The translations under genes and the position numbers were made by a program. Positions 37,915 to 49,181 of a DNA stretch of 64,000 bases are shown piece by piece (within the stretch, counting starts at the first letter, position 1; each line of letters begins with the position of its first letter). The DNA is taken from NCBI RefSeq assembly GCF_038396675.1, contig NC_088921.1:5594001-5658000 (forward strand), written 5' to 3'. The DNA is from Hydra vulgaris (taxonomy: Eukaryota; Cnidaria; Hydrozoa; Anthoathecata; Hydridae). The notes beneath the pieces are model-generated. The model was not told where the DNA came from and made no database searches. It saw only the letters and a list, made by a program, of their open reading frames with translations.

Positions 37915-39943
37915 GGTGGTAGTCTACCTTGAAAACTAAATCCTTAAATTCTTTAACAAAAAACTCAGTATCTGGCAACAATATAAAAACCTTTTCTAAC
38001 TATGAATTTTTATTTAAATTTATTGCCCTTTTTTTGGTCCGCGGGACCAAAAAAAAGGCATCTACCCTGTGATAAATTACTCAAGAAGGATTAGAGATAC
38101 AGTGGTTGAATCGGCTGAATCAAAAGAAAAAAAATTTATTGAAAAGTTTTTGTTTAAGTTATAATTCAAAATGGCAGCAAAATTTTGATCCAAAATACAG
38201 ATTTTAAGCCCAATTTACTAAAGAACCGAAAAAGTAAAAAATAAAAATGTTAATTCAGTCAATAGATTATATATAATAGAATCAGTGTACCAAATTTCAG
38301 GTCTTACACTTATTTGAAAAAAGTTGTTTATCGCACCGTTTCAAAAAATCACATTTTGAGAAAAACACAAAAGAAAAAGAAAAACCAATTGCTTCAGTCT
38401 AACTTTATTTTTTTAAACATCTTCGCTTCCAACAAGGTTGCAAGCAAACGCTAATTAGAGTTGGAAGTTACTGGAACAGAAAAGATGAAGATTGTAGAGC
38501 AAGATAACGATTGACGGACAACTTAAAGGATTGCAAATTATATGAATCAGGAAAGCAAAATGAAGGAAGCGAATTCCAAAGAATTGATGTTTGAAGAAAA
38601 AAAACTAGACAAATAAGAGTTTTCGGAGCACTTAGGAACAGTCACAGAAAAAGGATGAGACTTAATTGAATGACGAGTAAACGAGAATGAACTTTAGTAG
38701 ATGGCACAAGCAGCACTAGTTCTTTAGAGCAGTGCCCATTATAGTATTTATAGATAAGAGAAAGAGAAGCAACATTACGATAAAGTGATAATTGTTGCAG
38801 ATCTAACTATGTTTGCATTGCGTTTTTGCACCTTGTCTAAAAGAGAAAGGACATCATTAGAAGATCCGCCCCAGATATGGCAATAGTATTCCATACAAAG
38901 ACGAACTTGAGATTTATAGAGATCGTGAATAGAATCCGGAGTAAGAAAGTGTCGAGCTCGATAAAGAGATGCAACCTTAGCAGATGTTAATTTTGCAACG
39001 GATTTGATATATGGTTTCCAAGAAAGATCGGAGGTAAGAGCTAATCCTAGAAGATGAAGAGTAGATGACTCATCGAGTACATTACCGTTAACAAATATAG
39101 GAAGATCTAAATTATTGCGATAACGATTGGCTGAAAAAAATTGAGTTTTAACTGAATTAAAGTTCACCAGCCACTGTGAGCCCCATGCTGTAGCAGAAGT
39201 GAGATCCTTAAGCCAATTACTTAGAAAACTAAAGCTAATTATTCACAAATTGCATTAGCAAAGCATTATTTTTACTTTTTTAAATCTATATTGGCTTTAG
39301 AAATGTTTTTTTCTAATGATTCAAAACTATATGAACCACTTGAAAAAAAAGAAAAAAGAAAAATACCCAAACCAATTAGTTAGTAATTGTCAAATGCTAG
39401 ATGTAACAATGCACCAAAAAATTCAAAAAAGACCAGTTTCATATTCTTTCGGCTTCTTCATTAGCATCTGAAAAACCTTTACGCTGGGGTCTTTTTTTTT
39501 TAAACGAATTAAATGTAATATGTTTAATTAAAACACAGATTTATTTCGTCAGCAGCAAAATCAAGTTTCTGATAAATCTTGCGAATATAACTATGTTTTT
39601 ACTTTTGGTTATACTTTAAAACTGCATGTGAAATCCCTGGGTTACTTTAAAAAGTGTACCAATGATTCAAAAAAAAATGAATTAAGAATTCATTTTTCTT
39701 AAAAGATCCAAGTAAAAAGTTCTTAAAAAATCGCTTAAATTAGGCGTCACAATTTTTTTGTTTACGAACTATGTCTAATGATGCAATTATTTAATTTCTG
39801 AATATTTTAATGAAAACAAATATCACCACCATTTATTTTATGAAAACAAATATCACCACCATTTATATCACGTATATGAAATAGGGTAAAACAGTATAAT
39901 TTAAAACTTTGAAAATATTCATTATTTAAGGTAGACTCCCACC
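37915..39943. mobile_element. TTAA-flanked nonautonomous element carrying a LINE piece
   Basis: Ends GGTGGTAGTCTACCTT and inverse AAGGTAGACTCCCACC, bounded by TTAA at 37911-37914 and 39944-39947. A TTAA target is shared by piggyBac and Kolobok elements; the ends do not decide which. The interior holds a palindrome TTTTTGGTCCGCGGGACCAA (~38031) and a LINE fragment at 38420-39215. No transposase is seen. Confidence 0.55.
38420..39215 (-). pseudogene. LINE fragment (sixth family): RT C-terminal region
   Basis: The minus-strand frame from ~39215 reads WLVNFNSVKTQFFSANRYRN, then LDLPIFVNGNVLDESS, LHLLGLALTSDLSWKPYIKS and YKSQVRLCMEYYCHIWGGSS to a stop near 38775. The decayed remainder includes ILWNSLPSFCFPDSYNLQSF near 38520. 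This is the thumb and C-terminal part of a CR1/Jockey-type RT. It lacks the endonuclease and all catalytic residues. It lies inside the TTAA-flanked element. Confidence 0.75.
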
Positions 39944-39947
39944 TTAA

Positions 39948-41125
39948 GGAGACTTCTGAAAAAGAATGAATTTATCGACGACTTGAAAGATACATATCTA
40001 AAGCATTTTATCGAAAACGAGTTTTGTTGACGCATTTTCGTTGTAATTTTAACAGTTAATGCTTAGATCTACAATACAGAATGTTTTTTTCCCATCATCA
40101 TTTATTCCGTGGAAGATTTCTTTCGAGTAGTTTGAAATTTTGCTTATTTCGCCAACAACATAACAGTCTAAAACACCTGAAAACTAAATATTTTTTAAAT
40201 TTTTATTGGCTAAAATATAGACGAAAAGATTTTTTGATTTTTTGATAATCTCAATTGTAAAGAGCTCGTTGTCAACATTGGACTTTTCCGTCTTTATTCG
40301 CTTGATCATTTCGGATATTCCTCCTGCAATTGTTATTTTTTTTCTTTCAGAATTATTGGTGTATAATCTACAGTTTGAATCTTGCTTGAGGCGATTTATC
40401 GGAGCACTATTTTTAATTTGGGAAAACTATCTAAATAAGTAATTGCATTATATTACGAACTGTTTTAGTTTGTCGAACAATTTATTTATACTTCTAATGT
40501 TTATGTGTATCGCAGTGAAACTCTTTTTTAAAGTTCAGTTTTAAATGAATCTGTTTTAAACGTTTGAAAAGTCTTTTAGTAAAATATTATTATCCATTTC
40601 TATTTATTTAACCATAAAATTAAAAGTTACAAACATAATTATAATTTATAAAATTAAGTTTGATGTTTCTCATATAGTTAATAACTTGTCAATGGACCTT
40701 AATAAACAAATAAAATAAAAAATATGAAGTCAAGGAAAAAGTGGACTAAACTACAATAACACAAGTAATAAAAAAAAGTAATTGTAACATAATAATTATA
40801 ACATAATATAATATTTTATAAATCGGAATCAGAAAAAGAATATTAAAGAACTAAAACTGATAAAAAAGATAAAAAAAGAGAGAATAAACGAATAAGATAA
40901 GTGAAAAAATATGGATAAGATGAGTGAGAAAGGATAAGATGGATAAGATGAGTGAGAAAAAAATGCACGAGAAAACAGAGCCTTGGTTTGCGGGAGGTGC
41001 AGTCGCACTGGGTGAAAATTTTTAGCGGGCAGAAAACTTATTAGAAATCATTGTATTATTTCATTCCTTATGTATAATTAATTATTGTATACATATAATT
41101 TTTGCTTCTGCGTCACAATAAACTA
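39948..41125. other. AT-rich region without genes
   Basis: Nothing coding. A tandem GGATAAGATGAGTGAGAAA (two copies, 40913-40952) is present. Confidence 0.5.
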
Positions 41126-41486
41126 CACTGCGCGACATAATGATAAGTCACCCTAAAAAGATTTATAAAACTCTACTATACATATATGTTTAAAAACTAA
41201 TTTTTATTGTAAATAAAAGCAAAGGGTTTACAACACTAAACAACATTTTAACAAATTTATTTTCAACGTAAAACGCATTTAAAAAATAAACAAACGTTTT
41301 TTCTGTGCGACAAAATTATAAGACAATTTTACAAAAAAGGTTTTATTTGCAAACCGCAGTTGTGGGCAATTAAGAATATTTATTTGATGTAAACACCACA
41401 GACAATTACGTAACTGTAAACTTTTGTGAACTGTCAGAAATTTAGTTTAGGTTTTTTTTTATTAAGTATAAAATAACAAATTAATA

Positions 41487-42813
41487 ATGCGTCGTGCTGC
41501 ACCGTTGAGTCCAGATGAGAAAAAAGTGCTCTCTAATTAATCAAAAATGGGCCACTCCGTTAGTTACATGGCTAGAACTATTGGATGCAGCCGAACTGTG
41601 ATTAAAAACTACGTTTATAGTCCTCATATGTATGGAATAAAAAAAAGTTTCGGACGTCCGCCAGCATTAAGTGACCGTGATAGGCGAAGATTGTTGAGAC
41701 AAGCTTCAAATTCTTCATTAACAGCAGGTCAAATTGTGCAGAAGCAGGTGTGATTGCTAATTTACGTACAGTTCAGCGAGTTATTTTAATTTTATTATTA
41801 TTATTTTTGTTTTTATTATTTCAGTTTACAAAGTCAGTCGTTATACAATACAATAAACTATTAAAATACTTTTACAAATATATAAATATAGCAGACTAAC
41901 AATATAAACTCGGTTTCCGAAAGAAGATCACAAGGATCTTGTCATCGGGACCTTATAAAATATAATAGAATATATAGTTTTTTACATCTTTTTTAATATT
42001 TCTTTATTTACAATAATTGTTAAGTGCAAGGTATTATGAAGAATACATATATATTAATCTTTTACACGAGTTATTCATAATGCTTTTCACCTTTCGCGCA
42101 AAAAACTTCAGCAAAAACCGCCTTTAATAACAAATCACATAAACAATCGAATTACTTTTGCAAAGGACCACGTAACGTGGAAAGAAGAGTGGCAACATGT
42201 AATATTTTCTGACGAAAAACAATTTTGTCTTGATGGGCTGGATAGATGGAATTGTTATTTTCGCAATTTGCCTTAAGAACAAGTAACACAGCAACGACTT
42301 CAAATGGGTTGTGGTGGTGTAATGATTTAGTGTGCGAATGGGTATCATGGTAAATCAAAAACTCATTTTATTGACGGATAAATGAAGGCTAAGGATTATC
42401 TTTTAATTGTTCAAAAATTCTTACGACGTGACGCCTCTGTCATTGGTGGTGTAAATTTTGTTTTTCAGCGAGATAATGCTAGCGTTCATACAGCTAAGAC
42501 AGTAAAGGAATATTTCAACGGCAGTAAAATTGAAACATTGAAGTAGCCAGCTAGATCTCCAGACCTGAACATTATTGAGAATGTTAGGGCACAACTGCCA
42601 CATAAAGTGTTTGTAGGTGGTAAACAATACAGTTCACTAGCTGACTTGAAATCATCCATCAGATCTGCATGGGATGCAATTGAAATTTCGTTCATAAAAA
42701 AAATATATGATTCTTTTCCTTCTAGAATGATTGAAGTGATTCAAAAAAATGGTAGAAGTACCCACTACCGATTGTTTCAAATTGAGACGTATTTTTATAT
42801 AAATGACAATTAA
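41487..42813 (+). pseudogene. Tc1-like DD34E transposase, broken
   Basis: From ATG 41487: MRRAAPLSPDEKKVLSN, a stop, then SYMARTIGCSRTVIKNYV (helix-turn-helix), FGRPPALSDRDRRR (second DNA-binding helix with the GRP hook) and SSLTAGQIVQKQ. After a retroelement insertion (41786-42066) it resumes with HNAFHLSRKKLQQK, TWKEEWQHVIFSDEKQFCLDG (first D), FQRDNASVHTAKTVKEYF (second D) and SPDLNIIENV (E). Exactly 34 residues separate the second D and E. A stop replaces the tryptophan expected before PARSPD, and others occur after NLP, VMI and DG. It ends at TAA 42811-42813. Inactive, but all three catalytic residues remain. Confidence 0.85.
41786..42066 (-). mobile_element. LINE 3' end inserted in the Tc1 transposase
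   Basis: A 281-bp insert flanked by the direct repeat CGAGTTATT (41777-41785 and 42067-42075). Read on the minus strand it ends in an AATAATAATAAAATTAA-type tail and contains GACAAGATCCTTGTGATCTT, a stem-loop like that at 31190. So it is a strongly 5'-truncated LINE with a 9-bp target duplication. Confidence 0.75.
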
Positions 42814-43618
42814 TATGAATTTTGATTATAATTTTGTGTCTTTTAATTTTGTCGCACTAAAAAACAGTTTTTTTTTAATAAAATACGAGTTAGGTTTAAA
42901 AAAATTTTTTAAATGTTGTTTAGTCTTGTAATCCTTTTGCTCTCATTTACTATAAAAGTTAGTTTTTAAATATATAAATGTATAGTGGAGTTGTATAAAT
43001 ACTATTGGGGTGTCTTATCATTATGTTGAGCAGTGTATTTTAGCTTCTGCGTCAAATAGAAATGGGAGAGGTGATTTTAAAAAAAGCTTGTAAAAAGTAA
43101 ATACAATGTATGTATGAATGAATGTATGAATGAATGAATGTGACATCGCATCAATTAACTTGCAATTTTACAGTTTATACAGATTTCATTGCATTGCATC
43201 AAGCTTAATAATTTTAACGATTTTGTTATATTAATGTTAGTTCATTACATTTAGATATTTTTTATTTATATATTTTAGTGAACTATCCTTTAAGTTTTTG
43301 TTTGATTATATTAAATATATATCAAAAATCAAATTGTTATATAAAATATAATTAAGTTTAAACTATATTTTTGTTATTTTGTTATGTTTTTTAGTTTTTC
43401 TTTTATTACTGAGATTAAATTTTTTGTTGTAAATATAATAAACATATTGGCTTTCTACACATAAATGAAACTCATTTTTTAATTGTGAAACTTATTTTTG
43501 ATGTCAAACATGTAAGTTTTTTCTACGTAAAACTTTTTTAAACCAGTAGTTTTGAAATATAGATATAAAAAATATAAATATTTCATAATTTTAAACGGAA
43601 ATTTTTCCTTTTAGTAAC

Positions 43619-43985
43619 ACGTCAAAATATTGAATACAAAAATCAAATTTCAAGCAGAATCTTTAATGGATAATTTAAAAAGTGCCAATCCACTTGATCT
43701 TTTACAGCTTGCTAATAAATATTCTTTGAAAGCTGCTTACCTGCAAATCTGTCTGAAGATATTTTTGCCACTACCAGTGACAGTTGCATTTTGTGAACGA
43801 AGTTTTATTAAGTTGAAGATAATAAAAAACTATTAAAGGTCTTCAATGGGCCGAGAAAGATTATCAAATTTGTCTATCACCAACAATTAAATCAACACTG
43901 ACAGACAAGCTCACTTGATTTTGAAGATTTTATAAATGATTTCGCATCACTGAAGGCCAGAAGAGTAAACTTAAAATGATATTTG
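43619..43985 (+). pseudogene. hAT transposase C-terminal remnant
   Basis: Reads KFQAESLMDNLKSANPLDLL, then LPLPVTVAFCERSFIKLKII, KNY, stop, RSSMGRERLSNLSI and, in another frame, FEDFINDFASLKARR. This is the dimerisation domain of ZMYM1-like hAT transposases (the CERSFxKLKxIKNY motif). Stops and frame changes make it inactive. Downstream, GCGCCAAATTTCAGTCTTGC at ~44091 may be part of the same element's 3' end. Confidence 0.7.
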
Positions 43986-45354
43986 AAAAATATTGAAACA
44001 TTGTTATTATTGAAGTTTAATAATAATGAAAATTAGCTTGACTTACTATTATTATTATTTTATTTTTTTTGAGGATGGGGGGGACAGGCAGAGCGCCAAA
44101 TTTCAGTCTTGCACCGGGCGTCGTTTTGGCTTGCTGCGGTACTGCGAGAAAACACACATTTAAATAATATAAGATCAGAAGGATAGAGTGAGAGAAAAAA
44201 ATTTCCGTAAAGAAATATAAAAAACAAAGAGAAAATATGAAGCAAATATAAAACAAAAACAAAAAATAAACATTAAAACGCATTTTGAAACATTGCGTTT
44301 TAATGTCTTTGAAACTTCTATTAAGCTAATAACTAGCTAGTTTGCTATTTAAAAATATAAGTTTGCTATTTAAAATATAAAGCTATAAAGCACTTTTTAA
44401 AATCTTGACAAAATATTTTTTTATATTTCAAAACTGCGCATTTATCTACGCTTCGAAGTCTTTTTTGAAACCTTCTCTCATAACTTCTTTTGTTGTTCTG
44501 TTGTCTTGTTTTTTTTCTTGTCTATTCTCAAAATCTTTGTATATATATAGTCCAGTTCCACTTATACAGATTACATTGCATAAATTTACGGCGTTGGTAT
44601 GCACAGATAGGTTATTTAAATGTATGTATAGTATGCATACATTTAAATAACCTACACACGCATATATACGATACATTTAAATAACCTATACGCGCATATA
44701 TACATAGTTGAGATAAAAAGTTTTAATTTTATTTTATCAAATTGAAAAAATTCAACAAAAAATCCCAAATTTCATGATAAATGCATCATGATCAGAAGTC
44801 AATTTAGATCCATATGTTAACTGTGTAAATGGTTATTGAACACACATTGTTTTTATCAATATCCTCAAGAAAATATTTTCAATGGTAAAAATAAAATTCC
44901 TTCACAATAATAGTCATAGTGATGAAAACATGGAGGTGGAGGGAATTGGAGTATGGCATATTTTTTGTATCAACATTCTGTCTCCCCACCCAACTAAATA
45001 TTTAGTAAGTCCGTCACTAAATATTTAGTTGTCTCTAAAATTCTAAATAAGAGTTTTGAAAAAATTTCGACATTTTGTAGAAAAAACTGGAAATAGTTTC
45101 AATAAAATTTGCTTATAAGCAAGTTATATATTTAAAAAAAACTTTAATTCTGATTTCAGGGCCGACAACGCCAGGGGCGCATGCCATCGACCGTTTTTCT
45201 GGGCGACTTTTTTTTATTATTTTTTTTAAAAGTTTCGAGATATATACGACATTTTTTTAGAGGCTGACAATTGTGCCCTCCTACTTCAAAAACCATCGGA
45301 CGTGGATTTACGTAAAGGAAAACATTGTATATATAAAATGAAATGTGTATTTCT
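43986..45354. other. Region without genes, with local palindrome
   Basis: Holds a G-rich possible hAT tail (44070-44150), a palindrome built on GGTTATTTAAATGTATGTAT (44610-44653) with a third partial copy to 44690, and CAGGGCCGACAACGCCAGGG at 45159, which may be another transposon end. No coding region is supported. Confidence 0.45.
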
Positions 45355-45496
45355 GACATCCATTGAGAAAATATAATATTGAAATTTTAATTTCTTTGTC
45401 TAAAGTATTATTAGTTGTATTGCAAGACATCCATTGAGAAAATATAATATTGAAATTTTAATTTCTTTGTCTAAAGTATTATTAGTTGTATTGCAA
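45355..45496. repeat. Perfect 71-bp tandem duplication
   Basis: GACATCCATTGAGAAAATAT... occurs at 45355-45425 and again at 45426-45496, apparently without differences. Confidence 0.9.
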
Positions 45497-46017
45497 GTTA
45501 GCAATTTTAAGTTAAGTTTTTTTAAACAAAATTTATCTAATACCCATGATTTAGTTTTACTACATTTTTCTATTCAGTTGAAGAAAATGTGAACTTTGAT
45601 ACTTTAAATGATGTATTTTTTTGATAAAGCACAATTGTTTTTTAGCTGGTAAAGCCAAATACAAGTTAAAATCTATGTAAAACTATGTGTAAATGTGCGA
45701 TATTTTGAGTTCTTGTTGAATTTGATTTGGAGCCTATTTTGATTAAATTGACATGCTGATTCCAAAACTGAAATCGTTTTTTTTCTAAGAAGTCAACTTT
45801 TTTCTCCACCCTTTGCGCTTTAGTTAAACCAAATTTTACCGTAAAAGAGTTACCCGCTGATTACGATTGGATTCGCCTAAACTACAATCTACAAAAACAG
45901 TTTGTCTCAGCAACAAGCTATTTTTTGTGTGAATTTTTAATTTTGTTAAAATTTTTTTTGTTGTTTTCAAAATATGTGAGTTTTACATTTAAATGTTCCT
46001 GATGAAACTTGGTGATC
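45497..46017. other. AT-rich region without clear genes
   Basis: Nothing recognised. It may be upstream sequence of the pseudogene at 46018. Confidence 0.4.
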
Positions 46018-47400
46018 AAGTCAAGTCATGCGCCCCTCATAAACTGTGCAAGTAGTGTGTCAAATGTTTACTTATGTGAATTAAGGAAACACAAGAAAAG
46101 TCAGCAATTGGGATTCCCAAGGTTTGGTGTGAGGAAAAAGATCATTCAACGGACTGTTACCTTTGTCTAGTAAAAGGCTTTAACTAAAAAAATAGAAGGA
46201 AAATAGTTTATCCTAATTTACCATCAGCTTTAAGACCAACGTGTCATTCAAATCAAATTCCAGAGCCAGTATTCAAACGACTATCTCCTCTAGAAGAAAT
46301 TAGTGATGTTTAAGAAGACAGTGACAGGAATAATGCAAATTTTGAACATCACAGTTCAACTAAAAGGATTTGATAAGCTAGAGTTGAATGATTTGGAACA
46401 GGGTTTGGGCCTATCAAAAAAAGCTTCAGAAATTCTAGCATCAAGACTAAATGAGAAAAACTTAGTTGAAAAAGGAGTAAAAGTATCTTACTTTCATACT
46501 AGAGAAAATAAATTTCTGCAGTAGTTTCAAATTGAAGTGGTTTTATGTTTTGCCATAACATTTCTGGTTTACTTATGGAGTTGGGATTTTCAGACTACAA
46601 CTTAATTGAATGGCGAATGTTCATTGATTGTTCAAAGAAGAGTTTGAAGTGCGTCCTGCTACTTAATAGCAATTTATTTGGTGAAGTGTATACTGGGCAT
46701 TCTGTCTGTCTTCGTGAAGAAGATTTAAAAAGAGTTATTACAGAATAAGAAGCATCATCGGTTTGTGTTGACCCTAAAATGGTTTCCTCCTTGATTAGCA
46801 ACGTTTTTACACAAAGTATCCTTGCTTTCTCTGTGTGTTAGATAGAAGAGCTGGTATTAACATTAGGTTGAAACAAACGGGCCTCCAAGATCTGATCTTA
46901 TGTCTGGAAATCCAAACATTTTACATGAACAACTTGTTGACAGAAATGAAAATTTTCACCTCTGAACATAATATTAGGTCTCATGAAGCAATTTGTGAAA
47001 GCACTGCTATTTAATGACGACTATTTCAAGTACATTTTTATTGCATTTCCTTGACTGTCAATTAAAAAAATTAAAGCCGGTGCCTTTGACGGTCCACGAA
47101 TTCGACAGCTTATCAAAAATAAATATTTTACCAGAACTATGTCGGATTCTGAGAAGAATGCTTTGATATCATTTAAAGTCATCGTCAAGAACTTTCTTGG
47201 AAATACATACGCACATAATTAAAAAGAAATTTTTTAGCAACTATTGGAAAATTATAAAGCACTTTGTTGCAATAAGAGCATTAAACTACATTTTCTACAT
47301 TGTCATATCGCCAATTTTCGTGAAAATCTTGGTACTGTCAGTGATGAGCACGGAGAACAATTTTATCAAGACTTGAAGGTTATGGAGTAACGTTATCAAC
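46018..47400 (+). pseudogene. Decayed repeat-family protein of unknown type
   Basis: Conserved pieces in several frames, in order: FPRFGVRKKII and the DCYLCLVK region (~46130), LNDLEQGLGLSKKASEILAS and RLNEKNLVEKGVKVSYF (46380-46510), DYNLIEWRMFIDCSKKSLKC, VLLLNSNLFGEVYTGHSV (46580-46700), GAFDGPRIRQLIKN (47080-47120) and LHFLHCHIANFRENLGTVSD, EHGEQFYQDLKVME (47280-47390). I recognise this as a multi-copy family found across cnidarians and arthropods and probably transposon-encoded, but cannot name its superfamily. Numerous stops and frameshifts; no catalytic triad could be assigned with confidence. Confidence 0.65.
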
Positions 47401-47414
47401 CCAGTGAAAAAGCG

Positions 47415-47650
47415 CACATAGGATAAGCGTGGATTTTTTCCATATGTAACCCATGTGGGGATTATTATTTTGTCCCATGTGGGTTTCATATGGTAAATCC
47501 AACACGGATTCCATATGGTAAATCCTATATAGGATACACGTGGATTTTTACCTTATGTAACCCATATGGGGATTATTATTTTGTCTCATGTGGGTTTCGT
47601 ATGTTAACTCCCACATGGGTTTTATATGGTAAATCCAACATGGGATAAAG
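47415..47650. repeat. Minisatellite of CATATGG/CATGTGGG motifs
   Basis: Two ~110-bp units share GGATTTTT...TATGTAACCCATRTGGGG, ATTATTATTTTGTCYCATGT, GGGTTTCRTATG and TGGTAAATCCAACA. Shorter motifs CATATGG and CATGTGGG recur within each unit, so a ~20-bp base repeat with higher-order structure is likely. It lies just after the pseudogene. Confidence 0.7.
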
Positions 47651-48185
47651 GTGGAAGACACTACATGTTGTGGATCTTTTATGCCACTAATATTTTAATC
47701 CAAATGGTATAAAAGTAGTCAATACTAGACAAATGAAAGTCCGAATGCTTCTATGATAATTTTTAAAAATCCTTAAATTTAAAAATTACTTAAATAGTAA
47801 TTTAAAAGTAATAATCAAAGCTTTCAGAAAGAATTAACTTAATCTGGTATTTGCTACTTTATCCCATTTATGATTCAAAATGTGTTGCATGTTTGATTTT
47901 TTACTTGTGATATTTTCCACCAATAATCTATGTGGGATTTGCCACAAACTATTATAACAAAATCAAATCATAAAATTTAAAAAACGTGTTGCAAAATGAA
48001 TTAATTTTAAAATAAATGCAATTAATAAATACATTCAAAATAAATATTGAAAATATTATTTTTTATTTTTTCGGATTACACGCCGTCTTTTGTCGATTGA
48101 TTTAATTAAGTAAATCGCTTTGGATTGCATAATACCACGGTTTTTAGTATCTTCTAGCTTTCTCCTAATATTTTATAAAAAAATG

Positions 48186-48276
<91 letters not shown>

Positions 48277-49022
48277 ATTAAAACAATAAAACAATAAACT
48301 TGTTACAAAATTTCACTTTAAAACGAATACCATTAACATTGTGATGATGATAGCATTAGGAAACTAGTATTTATGTATTATTATTATTATTATACTATAA
48401 ATAAATAGTTTTTTAATTCATTTTATAAAATAGAGTCTTACAACTGATAATTAATGGAAATGAATATAAATTATAAAAATCATGTAAGCTTCATTTATTA
48501 TTTCTAAATACTATATTAATGGTAGTCCACAAAGTTAAAATTTAGAGCTCGATTGCTAGAGCATCGTTATTAGTTCTTTTGCGATTCGCACGTCCACCTC
48601 TGTCTCTCGAATTTATAAAATAGGTGGTCAAAGTTTGCTTAATATATAGGTTCTCAGCATTACGATTTTTTCTTACACTTTCTAAAGAGAAATATGACAA
48701 ATTGATTACTTTTTTTACTTAAATCATAGGGTCATAATGATGTCAGATGATGACCCAGTTTATTGAATACCATTCCCCTTTATCAAAATCATTCTATTTT
48801 TTGCCATCCCCCATTGAAAATGATGTCAATTTTTGTTATCATATTATGATGGTTTAATGAATTTTTAATATAATATTAAAAATGCATATACCATCAAACT
48901 TTTTTCTGGTTTAATTAAACATTTATTCTCAACATTACTCAATTGAAGCAAAAAAAAACATAAATTGTTCTTTCAGATAAGCAAGCTTATTTCTGAATTT
49001 AAATTGGTTTTTTTTGTAAAAA
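47651..49022. other. AT-rich region without genes, with a (TA)n tract
   Basis: Contains about 80 bp of TA at 48187-48268. Nothing else recognised. Confidence 0.5.
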
Positions 49023-49087
49023 TTTTATATATACATATATATATATGTATATATACGTATATATATATATATATATATATACATATA

Positions 49088-49166
<79 letters not shown>
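49023..49166. repeat. Interrupted (TA)n tract
   Basis: TA units with TACATA, TGTATA and ACGTATA interruptions at the left end. Confidence 0.9.
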
Positions 49167-49170
<4 letters not shown>

Positions 49171-49181
49171 TATTTTATTTA

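Larger units (their letters stand above)
41126..43035 (+). mobile_element. Tc1-like transposon with long terminal inverted repeats
   Basis: Begins CACTGCGCGACATAATGATA and ends with the inverse TATCATTATGTTGAGCAGTG, both next to TA. Similarity of the ends runs for ~80 bp (the ACTATACAT and TTTAAAAACTAA parts are also mirrored). One transposase pseudogene lies inside, itself interrupted by a LINE 3' end. Confidence 0.85.

Noticed and set aside
42124-42695. Minus-strand ORFs of 68-74 aa
   Set aside because: Shadows of the Tc1 transposase pseudogene on the plus strand.
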